A stretch of 64,000 nucleotides of DNA. Source: Ciceribacter sp. T2.26MG-112.2. GTDB taxonomy: Bacteria > Pseudomonadota > Alphaproteobacteria > Rhizobiales > Rhizobiaceae. Positions 17,083-25,402 of this stretch are shown in pieces; positions within the stretch are counted from its first letter, which is position 1, and every line of letters begins with the position of its first letter. The notes beneath the pieces are model-generated. The model was given only the letters and a program-made list of their open reading frames with translations. It ran no database searches and was not told the origin of the DNA. The stretch lies in the NCBI RefSeq assembly GCF_900492205.1, contig NZ_UEYQ01000015.1:1-64000 (forward strand). Reading direction: 5' to 3'. The position numbers and the translations under genes were made by a program.

Positions 17083-17770
17083 AGGTCTCAGATCGCGTTA
17101 CGGTCGCATCGAGGTTCTGCATGGCGTGGACCTGACAGTCCATTCCGGCGAAATCGTCACAGTCGTCGGCGCCAACGGTGCGGGCAAGACAACGCTGCTG
17201 CGCTGTCTTTCCGGCGTGCAGCCGGTATCTACCGGCGCCATCACCTTCCGTGGCGAAGCGCTCGACAAGGTGCCAGCCTACAAACGGGTCGGTCGAGGCC
17301 TGGCGCAATCGCCGGAAGGAAGACAGATCTTCACCAACCTCTCGGTCGAGGAAAATCTTCGTCTCGGTGCCTTCCTGTTTCGCGATGATCGCGTCGGGTC
17401 CGATATGGACGATGCCTTCGCGATGTTCCCGATCCTCAAGGAAAAGCGGAACCTGGTGGCCGGCGGTCTCTCCGGCGGGCAATTGCAGATGCTGGCCATT
17501 GCCCGGGCTCTGATGGGGCGTCCATCCTGCCTGCTGCTCGACGAACCATCGATGGGACTGGCGCCGATCCTGGTCGCCCAGATCTTCGATGTCGTGCGCA
17601 ATTTGAAGGCGCTCGGGGTGACCGTTCTGCTCGTCGAGCAGAATGCCTATGGCGCTCTTTCGATCGCCGACCGGGGCTATGTCATGGAAACCGGCCGGAT
17701 CGCCATGGAAGGACCGGCGGATGAACTGATTGCCGATCCGAAGATCCGCGAAGCCTATCTGGGAATATGA
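17069..17770 (+). CDS. livF: LIV-type ABC transporter ATPase (LivF)
   Basis: The 233-residue ATPase has Walker A GANGAGKTT, signature LSGGQLQML, Walker B LLLDEPSMGLAP and switch VEQNA. I chose the ATG at 17069 because GGAGG lies 6 bases upstream; an ATG at 17063 directly abuts that site. It ends 1 base before the bifunctional dehydrogenase gene, so transport and catabolism are cotranscribed. Confidence 0.88.
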   Translation: MLTVEGLRSRYGRIEVLHGVDLTVHSGEIVTVVGANGAGKTTLLRCLSGVQPVSTGAITFRGEALDKVPAYKRVGRGLAQSPEGRQIFTNLSVEENLRLGAFLFRDDRVGSDMDDAFAMFPILKEKRNLVAGGLSGGQLQMLAIARALMGRPSCLLLDEPSMGLAPILVAQIFDVVRNLKALGVTVLLVEQNAYGALSIADRGYVMETGRIAMEGPADELIADPKIREAYLGI

Positions 17771-17771
17771 A

Positions 17772-19727
17772 ATGATCGTGACTGTTGAAATTGATGGTGG
17801 CGTGGCCATCGTCACCATCGATCATCCGCCGGTGAACGCCCTGTCGCAGGCGCTGCGGCAGGCATTGATCGAAACGGCTGTGGCGCTCGATGCCGATCCG
17901 TCCGTCGAGGCGGTGGTGCTGATCTGCGCCGGCAGAACCTTCATCGCCGGGGCCGATCTCGGTGAATTCGGCAAACCGACGCTTGCGCCGCATCTGCCGG
18001 ATGTCATCGCCCGCATCGAAGGCGCAAGCGTGCCCTGGGTGGCGGCGATCCATGGATCCGCGCTCGGAGGTGGTCTCGAAGTCGCACTTGGCTGCCACTA
18101 TCGCATCGCAATGCCGGGGGCGAAACTGGGGCTGCCAGAAGTCAATCTCGGTCTCATCCCGGGTGCCGGCGGCACCGTGCGGCTGCCAAGGCTGATCGGT
18201 TTCGAAGCCGCCGCCGATATGGTCACCTCCGGCAAGCCGGTCAGTGCCGGCAAGGCCAATGCGCTCGGCCTCGTCGATCTTTTGGTGGACGGGACGGATC
18301 TGCGCCAGGCCGCGATTGCGTTTGCCCGCGACATCGCCGCCAAGCCGCGGCCGACACTCAGCCGTGACAGGGTTCCTACGTCTCCGCCAGAGGCGTTCTG
18401 GAAACAACAGGCACAGGCTCTCAGCCGACGCTATCGCGGGCAGCAGGCGCCGGCCTGGGCGCTTGCCAGCCTCAGGAATTCGGCCGAGACGGATTTCGAT
18501 CGCGCGATGCGTCATGAACGAGCGACTTTTCTCGAATTGCGAGACTCAGCCGAGGCGGCGGCGCTTCGCCATGTTTTCCTGGCTGAACGGGCGGCACCCC
18601 GTCCGCAGGCGCTCGAAGGCGTGCGTCCGCTGCCTATCCGGAAGACCGCCGTTATCGGCGGTGGCACCATGGGAACGGGGATTGCGGCGGCACTTCTCGA
18701 TGCGGGACTGCCGGTGGTGCTGATCGAGCGGGATCAGGCCGCACTCGACCATGGTCTTGCAACCTTGCGCAATCTCTACCGGACCAATGTCGAGCGCGGT
18801 CGTTTGACGGAATCCGAGACCGAAGCGCGTATGGCGCAGTTGGACGGATCAACCGACTATGGCGTTCTTTCGGATGTCGATCTCGCCATCGAGGCGGTGT
18901 TCGAAAAACTGGACGTCAAGCGTGCCGTCTTTGCCAAGCTGCAGGCGGCGTGCCGCAAGGATGCCATTCTGGCGACCAATACGTCCTATCTCGATCCTGC
19001 GGCGATTGCCGAAGGGCTGGAACAGCCGGAACGCTTTCTCGGGCTGCATTTCTTCAGCCCCGCCAATGTCATGAAGCTGCTGGAGATTGTGCCGGCCGCA
19101 GCGACGTCGGCGGACGTCCTGGCGACCGCTTTCGCACTGGCCCGACAATTGGGGAAAGTGCCGGTTCAGGCCGGGATCTGCGACGGGTTCATCGGCAATC
19201 GAATTCTGAAGCGCTATCGAGCTGGTGCCGAGGCCCTGTTGCTGGAGGGCGTGTCGATCGGGGCGGTCGATACAGCGATGCGGAACTTCGGCTTTGCCAT
19301 GGGGCCCTTCGAGGCGCAGGACCTTGGAGGGCTCGATATCGCTTTCCTGCAGCGCGAAGCCGCGCGGGCGGATGGCCAGGCGCTTCCCGAAACGCTGTGC
19401 GACCGGTTGGTGCGGGCTGGTCGCAAGGGTCGCAAGACCGGTGCCGGCTGGTACGACTATCCCGATGGGAATGGTAAGCCGCAGGTTTCATCGACCGTTG
19501 GCGAAATTCTCGCGCTTCCCGCCGTTTCCCAGAACGAGATTTCGGACACACAGATTGCGGCACGCCTGCTGGAAGTGATGGCGGAGGAAGGGCGCGCGAT
19601 CCTCGATGAAGGGATTGCGGGCTCTGCCGCCGATATCGATCTCGTGCTCATCCATGGCTATGGCTTTCCGCGCTGGCGCGGCGGGCCGATGCATTGTGCC
19701 GAGACAAGCAGCGGGAAGGGAAACTGA
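17772..19727 (+). CDS. Bifunctional enoyl-CoA hydratase/3-hydroxyacyl-CoA dehydrogenase
   Basis: The 651-residue protein is a FadB/FadJ-type fusion. The N-terminal crotonase domain has HGSALGGGLEVALG and the Glu-bearing PEVNLGLIPGAGGT loop. The dehydrogenase part begins near residue 295 with VIGGGTMGTGIAAALLDAG, and has TNTSYLD and the catalytic GLHFFSPA (His), followed by two C-terminal helical domains ending IHGYGFPRWRGGP. It performs hydration and NAD-linked oxidation of enoyl-CoA, which in a paa-like context corresponds to PaaF plus PaaH. It lies between livF and paaG with 1-base gaps, so it belongs to the same operon. Confidence 0.86.
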   Translation: MIVTVEIDGGVAIVTIDHPPVNALSQALRQALIETAVALDADPSVEAVVLICAGRTFIAGADLGEFGKPTLAPHLPDVIARIEGASVPWVAAIHGSALGGGLEVALGCHYRIAMPGAKLGLPEVNLGLIPGAGGTVRLPRLIGFEAAADMVTSGKPVSAGKANALGLVDLLVDGTDLRQAAIAFARDIAAKPRPTLSRDRVPTSPPEAFWKQQAQALSRRYRGQQAPAWALASLRNSAETDFDRAMRHERATFLELRDSAEAAALRHVFLAERAAPRPQALEGVRPLPIRKTAVIGGGTMGTGIAAALLDAGLPVVLIERDQAALDHGLATLRNLYRTNVERGRLTESETEARMAQLDGSTDYGVLSDVDLAIEAVFEKLDVKRAVFAKLQAACRKDAILATNTSYLDPAAIAEGLEQPERFLGLHFFSPANVMKLLEIVPAAATSADVLATAFALARQLGKVPVQAGICDGFIGNRILKRYRAGAEALLLEGVSIGAVDTAMRNFGFAMGPFEAQDLGGLDIAFLQREAARADGQALPETLCDRLVRAGRKGRKTGAGWYDYPDGNGKPQVSSTVGEILALPAVSQNEISDTQIAARLLEVMAEEGRAILDEGIAGSAADIDLVLIHGYGFPRWRGGPMHCAETSSGKGN

Positions 19728-19728
19728 G

Positions 19729-20514
19729 ATGGACACGGTTCTTTCCGAATATTCCGATGGCCTGCTCCGGCTCACCCTCAATCGGCCCGATAAGCTCAAT
19801 GCCTTTAATGAGGAGATGCATCTGGCCTTGCGAGCCGGCCTCGAGCGGGCTGGGAGCGATCCCTCTGTTCGGGCGGTTCTGCTGACAGGTGCCGGGCGCG
19901 GCTTTTCGGCCGGACAGGACCTTTCCGCCCGCGATCCGCGCAACCGTACCTCCGCGCCCGACCTCGGTCATTCGCTCGAGACCTTCTACAATCCGACATT
20001 GCGATTGATGTGCTGTCTCGAAAAGCCGATCGTCTGCGCCGTCAACGCCGTTGCGGCCGGTGCCGGTGCCAATCTCGCTCTGGCATGTGACATCGTGCTT
20101 GCGGCAGAATCGGCAAAATTCATCCAGTCCTTCGTCCGTCTCGGACTGATCCCCGATGCGGGTGGCAGCTGGACGCTGGCACGACGGCTGGGTGAACCGC
20201 GTGCCAAGGCGCTTGCTATGCTGGGCGAGCCGCTCGATGCAACCACCGCTGCCGCCTGGGGCCTGATCTGGCGGGCGGTTCCGGATGGTGAACTCGCCGC
20301 GGAAGCCGAAGCGCTGGCGCGGAAACTGGCATCCGGCCCAACCCAGGGTCTTGGCCTCACCAAGCGGGCAATCCATGCGGCCAGCGACAATGGCTTTGAC
20401 AGCCAGCTCGACCTTGAACGCGAATTGCAGCGGCAAGCCGGCCTCACCGCCGATTATTCCGAAGGCGTGATGGCGTTTCTGGAAAAACGCAAACCGGAGT
20501 TTCAGGGCCGATGA
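19729..20514 (+). CDS. paaG: 2-(1,2-epoxy-1,2-dihydrophenyl)acetyl-CoA isomerase family (PaaG)
   Basis: The 261-residue crotonase closely follows the PaaG pattern: GFSAGQDLSARDP, the DLGHSLETFYNP segment, VAAGAGANLALACDIV, the GLIPDAGGSW loop, and the C-terminal LDLERELQRQAGLTADYSEG with the ending EKRKPEFQGR. In the phenylacetate pathway PaaG isomerises the ring epoxide to an oxepin and also moves a double bond later. No PaaABCDE epoxidase is in the window, so here it may act on a Rieske-derived or ring-opened intermediate, or support an epoxidase encoded elsewhere. It overlaps paaI by 4 bases. Confidence 0.84.
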   Translation: MDTVLSEYSDGLLRLTLNRPDKLNAFNEEMHLALRAGLERAGSDPSVRAVLLTGAGRGFSAGQDLSARDPRNRTSAPDLGHSLETFYNPTLRLMCCLEKPIVCAVNAVAAGAGANLALACDIVLAAESAKFIQSFVRLGLIPDAGGSWTLARRLGEPRAKALAMLGEPLDATTAAAWGLIWRAVPDGELAAEAEALARKLASGPTQGLGLTKRAIHAASDNGFDSQLDLERELQRQAGLTADYSEGVMAFLEKRKPEFQGR

Positions 20515-20954
20515 CCATCACCGAACAGGAAGTTGCCGAGATTTGCGTTCAGACGATGCTGGCGTCCGATCAGGCGGTCCGAAATCTCGGCCTCACCGTC
20601 GATCAGGTCGCAGCCGGTCATGTGACCGTCTCGATGCTGGTGACCGAGAACTTGCTGAACGGGTTCGGCACCTGTCATGGCGGCTATATCTTTACGCTGG
20701 CGGATTGTGCTTTCGCCTTTGCCTGCAACAGCCGCAACCAGATGACGGTCGGCCAGCATTGTTCGATTACCTATGTGAACCCCGCGCGGCGAAATGACCG
20801 GCTCACCGCCGTAGCGAAAGAGATTTCCCAGCAAGGCCGGTCGGGCCTCTACGATGTTCGTATCTCCAATCAAGACGGCCTGATCGTTGCGGAGTTTCGC
20901 GGGCATTCGCGAATCTTCGGTGGCCAGTTGGCAAGCCATGTGGATTGGGCTTAG
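20511..20954 (+). CDS. paaI: Hydroxyphenylacetyl-CoA thioesterase (PaaI)
   Basis: The 147-residue hot-dog protein shows the PaaI pattern: MLVTENLLNGFGTCHGGYIF, the catalytic Asp in TLADCAFAFACNS, and SGLYDVRISNQDGLIVAEFRG. PaaI frees CoA from dead-end (hydroxy)phenylacetyl-CoA thioesters that would otherwise trap it. It is the last gene of the liv-paa operon. Its pairing with PaaG strengthens the view that aryl-acetyl-type CoA esters are intermediates here. Confidence 0.84.
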   Translation: MTITEQEVAEICVQTMLASDQAVRNLGLTVDQVAAGHVTVSMLVTENLLNGFGTCHGGYIFTLADCAFAFACNSRNQMTVGQHCSITYVNPARRNDRLTAVAKEISQQGRSGLYDVRISNQDGLIVAEFRGHSRIFGGQLASHVDWA

Positions 20955-21283
20955 TGTTCTGGTTTAGTCGGAACTGTTATGTCGGCAGCTTTTCCGTCCG
21001 GTAAATTAAACGAGGATCGAATAGCTCCTGCGAGCCCGACAGCTTCCTGGCGCCTAACCGGCTCAGTTCCGCGTGGAAACCAACAGAGCAGTTCACCAAG
21101 GTTCCAGACGACCAAGCTTAGAACATTTTAGGAACGTCGCGCAAGTTGCAAGCGAAGCCTTTTATCATTTGTAATCAGGGGCTTCATTTGCAGATGCGGG
21201 GGTAGAAGGTTCGAATCCGTTCAAGAGCGACTGTTGAACCGCTTTCAGCCCCGTAAATTTGAACGGGGCCGATCAAGCTGATT
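20955..21283. other. Intergenic region with tRNA-like remnant
   Basis: No gene is convincing in these 329 bases. Around 21165-21218 the plus strand has pieces that look like tRNA: ATTTGTAATCAGGGG as in an anticodon arm with TGT, and GGTTCGAATCC as in a T arm. The spacing is wrong and the T stem does not pair, so it is not a functional tRNA. It may be a decayed tRNA or integration-site scar. Confidence 0.25.
21248..21269 (-). terminator. Hairpin downstream of cspA
   Basis: GCCCCGT (21248-21254), an 8-base loop and ACGGGGC (21263-21269) form a 7-bp stem just past the cspA stop. It lacks a clear T tract, so termination is only possible. Confidence 0.35.
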
Positions 21284-21487
21284 TTAGAGAACGCTGACGT
21301 TTTCAGCCTTCGACTTTCCGGTCTTACGGTCTTGCCCCACGTCGTAGCTGACCTTCTGGCCATCCTGAAGCGAGCCACCGAAGCCGACAGCTGAAATGTG
21401 AACGAACACATCCGGCCCGCCATTATCGGGGGTGATGAAACCAAAACCTTTGTCTTGGGCGAAGAATTTTACCGTGCCAGTTGCCAT
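21284..21487 (-). CDS. cspA: Cold-shock domain protein (CspA family)
   Basis: The 67-residue protein is a single cold-shock domain with RNP1 KGFGFI and RNP2 VFVHI, and the typical MATGTVKFF start. It binds single-stranded nucleic acid. It is monocistronic with about 200 bases of gene-free sequence upstream, in keeping with the long leader of csp genes. It appears to be unrelated to the catabolic cluster. Confidence 0.92.
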   Translation of the reverse strand: MATGTVKFFAQDKGFGFITPDNGGPDVFVHISAVGFGGSLQDGQKVSYDVGQDRKTGKSKAENVSVL

Positions 21488-21692
21488 AGTGTCCTCGTTG
21501 ACAGCTTAACGTTCATCATCCCATTACCAGTCAACACTAGGTGCGGCAAGGTTACTACATCGGCGGACGTACACCAAAGTGTCACGGTGAATGTGGGCAT
21601 TGTAAATGGCGGTTGTCCGGCGCCATCGTGGCTAGCTGTTAGCTTGTTAAGCGTTTCGCCAAGCGCCGTGCGCGATCGATGGCGGTTCAAAC

Positions 21693-21929
21693 TTAGTCGC
21701 CGCTCTCAGCCTGACGAATAAGTTCATGGGGATCGGCGCCTATTGCTCGGCTGACCTTTATGAATTCTGCTACATCCAGTCTTCGTTCGCCGAGTTCGAA
21801 CTTTGAGACAAAAGTCTGGCGAGAACCGATTCGTCTTCCAACCTCTTCCTGTGTGAGTTTCGCAGACTTACGCGCATCCACGAGCGCGTCAATTAGCCGA
21901 CCGTAAAGCAGCGCGTGAAATGAGGGCAT
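21693..21929 (-). CDS. Small XRE-family helix-turn-helix regulator
   Basis: From the ATG at 21929 the protein is 78 residues. It has a Cro/C1-type helix-turn-helix (KLTQEEVGRRIGSRQTFVSKFE) followed by GERRLDVAEFIKVSRAIG, a pattern of small standalone XRE proteins of about 75-90 residues. The frame is open up to 22076 and starts at 22010 or 22076 are possible; I chose 21929 by family length, and no start has a clear ribosome site. It is divergent from the LysR gene. Target unknown. Confidence 0.6.
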   Translation of the reverse strand: MPSFHALLYGRLIDALVDARKSAKLTQEEVGRRIGSRQTFVSKFELGERRLDVAEFIKVSRAIGADPHELIRQAESGD

Positions 21930-22074
21930 TGGGATAGCCAGATCTGTTGAGTTGGCCGTCAACTTGAACCCTCTTTCAGAGTACTCCAAAATCGGGTATG
22001 TTCGTGCCATTGTCGCAGCAGCGAGCCGCGTGCCGGATCTGTGGGGCAAGGTGAACGTGGTGGGACTACTTGTC

Positions 22075-22965
22075 ATGGAAATCCGCCAGCTTTCCTATTT
22101 CGTGGCCGTTGCCGAGGAGCTGCACTTTGGGCGTGCCGCCATGCGGGTCAACATCGCCCAGCCGGCGCTCAGCACCCAGGTGCAGGCGCTGGAGAAGTCT
22201 CTGGGGGTGCAGCTGCTGTTGCGCTCGACGCGGCGGGTGGAACTGACCCGGGCAGGGGAGGTGTTCTACGATCGCTGTGTCAGGATGCTAAGCGATCTGG
22301 AGCTCTCGGCCGAGATGGCCCGCTCGGTTGCCGGCAAGACGGTGCGTGAGATCCGGATCGGCACGATCTATCCGGCGACCACCGGCGTGCTGCCGGCGTT
22401 CCTGTCGCGTATCGGTCGGAAATATCCCGACATCCGCCTGCATGTCTCCAATGGCTCGACCAGCGACATCATCCGCCAGCTGGAATGTGGCCGCATCAAC
22501 CTCGGCTTCATCCGGCCAGTTGAGAATATAGGTTCGCTGCGCTTCTTCTCCATTGCCCATGAGCGCTATCTGCTGGCGGTGGGGCGGGACAATCCGCTGG
22601 CCGGTCTTGAGGAAGTTTCCGTTTCCGATCTGCGGGATCAGAAGATCATCGGCTTCAGGCGGCAGAACCTCTCCTACACGGAGCGGTACTTCGCCGAGAA
22701 GTTTGAAGAGCATGATCTGGCCGGCAATGTCGCCTACACCTGCGACGACACCTTTGCGCTGATCTCGCTGGTGTCCGCCGGTCTCGGTGTCGGCTTTGCG
22801 CCGGAATGGACAGCCGAGCTTCCCGATCGCGACATCGTGCTGAAGAAGGTGCGGGGCATTGATTTCCGGATCGGGCTTGGGGTTGCCTGGAACAAGGAGG
22901 ACCCGACGGCGGCGCGTGACGACATCATTGACATCGCACGATCGCTTGCGCGACCGGGGCGGTGA
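22075..22965 (+). CDS. LysR-family transcriptional regulator
   Basis: The 296-residue protein starts MEIRQLSYFVAVAEELHFGR, the classic LysR DNA-binding domain (QPALSTQVQALEKSLG recognition region). It continues into a type 2 periplasmic-binding-like effector domain. The N-terminal pattern is close to the BenM/CatM/CbnR branch that often controls aromatic catabolism. It does not directly adjoin a metabolic operon: on its 3' side is the decayed MFS gene of the arsenic module. Either the liv-paa cluster to its left or the sulfur island to its right could be its target; the sequence does not decide. Confidence 0.85.
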   Translation: MEIRQLSYFVAVAEELHFGRAAMRVNIAQPALSTQVQALEKSLGVQLLLRSTRRVELTRAGEVFYDRCVRMLSDLELSAEMARSVAGKTVREIRIGTIYPATTGVLPAFLSRIGRKYPDIRLHVSNGSTSDIIRQLECGRINLGFIRPVENIGSLRFFSIAHERYLLAVGRDNPLAGLEEVSVSDLRDQKIIGFRRQNLSYTERYFAEKFEEHDLAGNVAYTCDDTFALISLVSAGLGVGFAPEWTAELPDRDIVLKKVRGIDFRIGLGVAWNKEDPTAARDDIIDIARSLARPGR

Positions 22966-22982
22966 GGGAAGGGCGGCCCCTC

Positions 22983-23210
22983 CTATGGTCCCGCGCCGGG
23001 ACCAGTCGATTCCGCTTCCCGTCCAGGCTTCGGCGCAAACAGGCCGCGACCATGAGAACTGCCGATAGCAATCCGAACAACCGGAATGGAGAACTCCCGC
23101 GCCATATCCGGCGCGAGAATACTGAACGAGTAGTAGAGCGAGCCGTAGCCGATGATCTGCGTCGCCCCGAGCGCCCAGATGAGGCGCGCGGGCGCTGTCC
23201 GGCCATTCAT
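22983..23210 (-). pseudogene. MFS transporter, truncated and frameshifted N-terminus
   Basis: The frame starts with an ATG that overlaps the flavoprotein stop by 4 bases and reads RLIWALGATQIIGYGSLYYS, then FSILAPDMAREFS: the first helix of a major-facilitator permease. After that the frame breaks; a neighbouring frame continues with FGLLSAVLMVAACL, the second helix. The sequence ends soon after. A normal MFS protein is about 400 residues, so only about 70 codons survive. In related operons an MFS exporter follows an arsR/flavoprotein pair, so the module has lost its pump. Confidence 0.6.
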
Positions 23211-24628
23211 TCGGCGGCTGCCGTTTCGCTCTGCGTCGGTGCGGTAGAGCCGCAACCGCAACCGGACTTGCCCGCTTCCTTGACCTCGACGTCGGGGACA
23301 CAGCAGGCGTCGACCTTTGCCGGGGCAGGGCCGCCACAGCACCCCCCGGCGGATGGTGCCGCCGAAGGCGACGACGACACGTTGCAGACGCCGGTCTCCG
23401 GCAGGACGAGGTGAACTTCCCGCGCGGCCTTGTGGTCGCCGGCAAGTTCCGCCACGACCGATCTCACCTGTTCATAGCCGGTCGCCATGAGGAATGTCGG
23501 TGCCCGTCCGTAGGATTTTCCGCCGACAATGAAGAAGCCCGGCTCAGGCTGGGTCAGTTCGACCACACCATGCGGAGGGACTGTGCCGCAGGAGTGTAAA
23601 TTGGGGTCGATCATCGGTGCGAGCTTGCGAGGGGCTTCCACCGCTGGATCAAGGTCAACCCTGATTTCCCTCAGCATGTCGAGATCGGGGCGGAGACCGG
23701 TCGCGACGATTATCCTGTCAACGGCGATTTGTTCAGGCTGGCCGTCAACCAAGGCTTCGACATGCAGTCCGTCGCCCGCGGTCTGGATTGACTGGGCGGA
23801 GAACGGCGCCAGCAGCCTGACGCGCCCGTTTTCGATTGCCGCCTTGGCCGCCAGGCCCAGATCGCCACGCGCCGGCAGCTGGTCGTTCAGGCCGCCGCCA
23901 AGCAGTCGCTCGATGCGGTTTCGCCTGAGTGCCCAGAGCACTTTCGTGGCCGGAGCGGTTGCCTGCAGATCAAGGAGAGAGAGCACGGCATTGATTGCGG
24001 AATGTCCACTCCCGACCACAAGGACGCAGCGACCGGCATAGTCTGCCTTGTCTCGTCCGGTGACATCGGGGATGCCGTAGGCGATCTTGTCGGAGGCGCT
24101 TTTCTCGCCGATTACCGGCAGCCCGTCGACGCCCATTGGGCTTGGCCGGCTCCATGTACCGGAAGCATCAAGGACTGCGCGAACGATTACGGATCTCTCC
24201 GTACCCGTTTTGTCGGTGTATCTCATCTGGAAGGGAGCCGCGTCGCGCTCTTGGCTGGCCACCTTGTCGAGCCCCTGGCGGGTGATCGCGCTGACCTTCG
24301 CGTCGAACAGGATGTTCTTCGCAATCTCCGGAACGCGGGCCAGCGGTTCCAGGTATTGCTCGACGATCTCGGTACCGGTCGGAAGGGCATCGTCGTCTGG
24401 TGCGTTCCATCCGGTGGAACGGAGCAGTTCGGCGGCGGCCGCCTCAACGACATAGCGCCACGGCGAAAAGACGCGCACATGCCCCCATGCCCGCAGCGAG
24501 GTTCCGGCTGACGGGCCGCTCTCGAGGATCAACGGCTTCAGGCCGCGGCGAACGAGCTGGGCTGCCGCCGCAAGACCGACAGGTCCTGCACCGATGATGG
24601 CGACGGGTAGGTTCTTGATCGCTTCCAT
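23207..24628 (-). CDS. ArsO-like FAD-dependent monooxygenase with Cys-rich C-terminal tail
   Basis: The 473-residue flavoprotein has an N-terminal FAD loop (AIIGAGPVGLAAAAQL), a second Rossmann loop (VVGSGHSAINA) and an ATG motif (IVATGLRP), as in flavin monooxygenase-like proteins of arsenic operons. The last about 70 residues form a tail with seven cysteines (GGCCGG, DACC, GCGCG), which looks like a soft-metal or arsenical binding extension. It is downstream of arsR, with an ArsR-like operator between the two genes. A role with organic or inorganic arsenic is inferred from that context; its reaction is not established. Confidence 0.75.
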   Translation of the reverse strand: MEAIKNLPVAIIGAGPVGLAAAAQLVRRGLKPLILESGPSAGTSLRAWGHVRVFSPWRYVVEAAAAELLRSTGWNAPDDDALPTGTEIVEQYLEPLARVPEIAKNILFDAKVSAITRQGLDKVASQERDAAPFQMRYTDKTGTERSVIVRAVLDASGTWSRPSPMGVDGLPVIGEKSASDKIAYGIPDVTGRDKADYAGRCVLVVGSGHSAINAVLSLLDLQATAPATKVLWALRRNRIERLLGGGLNDQLPARGDLGLAAKAAIENGRVRLLAPFSAQSIQTAGDGLHVEALVDGQPEQIAVDRIIVATGLRPDLDMLREIRVDLDPAVEAPRKLAPMIDPNLHSCGTVPPHGVVELTQPEPGFFIVGGKSYGRAPTFLMATGYEQVRSVVAELAGDHKAAREVHLVLPETGVCNVSSSPSAAPSAGGCCGGPAPAKVDACCVPDVEVKEAGKSGCGCGSTAPTQSETAAAE

Positions 24629-24644
24629 CCATTTTTTCCTTCTG

Positions 24645-24666
24645 TATTTCTAGCAAGATCGAAATA
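24645..24666. promoter_or_regulatory. ArsR operator-like inverted repeat between arsR and the flavoprotein gene
   Basis: TATTTC (24645-24650) and GAAATA (24661-24666) are mirrored with a 10-base centre, giving the same 22-base layout as the operator upstream of arsR at 25041-25062. Confidence 0.55.
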
Positions 24667-24679
24667 AAACGGCAAAAAA

Positions 24680-25000
24680 TCAGGCTTTGGCCGCCTCCCG
24701 GACATCCTCGCAGGCGCCGTCAGCGCAGCATTCATCCGAGAGGTAGCCGATGAGAGCGGACATCGCCTTGTAGTTCGCCCTGCAGACCAGCGTCGTTCCA
24801 ATCCGTTCCTGGGTCATGAGCCCTGCCTCGATCAGGTTCCTGCAGTGATGCGAGAGCGTCGAGCCGGGAATGTCGAGTTTCTGCTGAAGGCCACCCACGG
24901 GAAGGCCATCGTAACCCGCGCGCACGAGCATGCGGTAGATGCGCAGCCGCGTCGGGTTGCCCAACGATTCCATCTGTGATGATGCTAATTCGAGTTTCAT
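24680..25000 (-). CDS. arsR: ArsR-family metalloregulator
   Basis: From the ATG at 25000 the protein is 106 residues (a longer start at 25036 is possible). It has a winged helix-turn-helix typical of the ArsR/SmtB family: MESLGNPTRLRIYRML, then DIPGSTLSHHCRNLIEAGL as recognition region. The C-terminus carries a DECCADGAC cluster that could bind arsenite or antimonite. Matching inverted repeats lie upstream of it and of the following flavoprotein gene, so it probably represses both. Confidence 0.83.
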   Translation of the reverse strand: MKLELASSQMESLGNPTRLRIYRMLVRAGYDGLPVGGLQQKLDIPGSTLSHHCRNLIEAGLMTQERIGTTLVCRANYKAMSALIGYLSDECCADGACEDVREAAKA

Positions 25001-25040
25001 GGAAATATGCTTAGTCTGCCGCATCACGCCTGTCAATTAC

Positions 25041-25062
25041 TATTTCGAAATTCGTCGAAATA
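25041..25062. promoter_or_regulatory. ArsR operator, perfect inverted repeat
   Basis: TATTTCGA (25041-25048), 6 bases, TCGAAATA (25055-25062): a perfect 8-bp inverted repeat 41 bases upstream of the chosen arsR start. The repeat at 24645-24666 has the same outer arms. Confidence 0.65.
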
Positions 25063-25319
25063 ACCTTTGACAGGCACCGGCGTTCCAGCCCTACTGACCA
25101 TTGTCAGGGCCTTGTTGCCCAGCCCTTTTTCGGGGAAACGCGTCCCATCTTCCCCTTCTTCTCGGGAGGCCTGCAAACGGCTCGTATGCAGTTGAGCCAC
25201 AGCCCGCCGTCATTTGGAGAACTGCCTGAGTGACCTAAATCGGTTCGCGTGGGGCAGAGGCAATTTTTCCGCGCGGTGTGGGCAGCCTAGCACATTTATA
25301 CAAAGTCTGTTTTCATTAT

Positions 25320-25340
25320 AGTATATGGATTTAGTATACT
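25320..25340. promoter_or_regulatory. AT-rich inverted repeat upstream of the peptide/nickel-type ABC operon
   Basis: AGTATA (25320-25325), 9 bases, TATACT (25335-25340), preceded by CATTATAGTATA. The 340 bases between the arsR operator and the ABC operon hold no gene. This is the first of the recurring TATAGA/TATAGT-type elements of the sulfur island. Confidence 0.45.
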
Positions 25341-25402
25341 ACATTGATCCAGAGAGGAAAGGGATTACCCTATTGGTCATCAAATGACTGGAAGGTTTTC
25401 CC

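Noticed and set aside
21165..21218. Possible tRNA gene
   Set aside because: T arm and anticodon arm do not pair properly, their spacing is wrong and no acceptor stem or CCA end is seen; kept only as a possible remnant.
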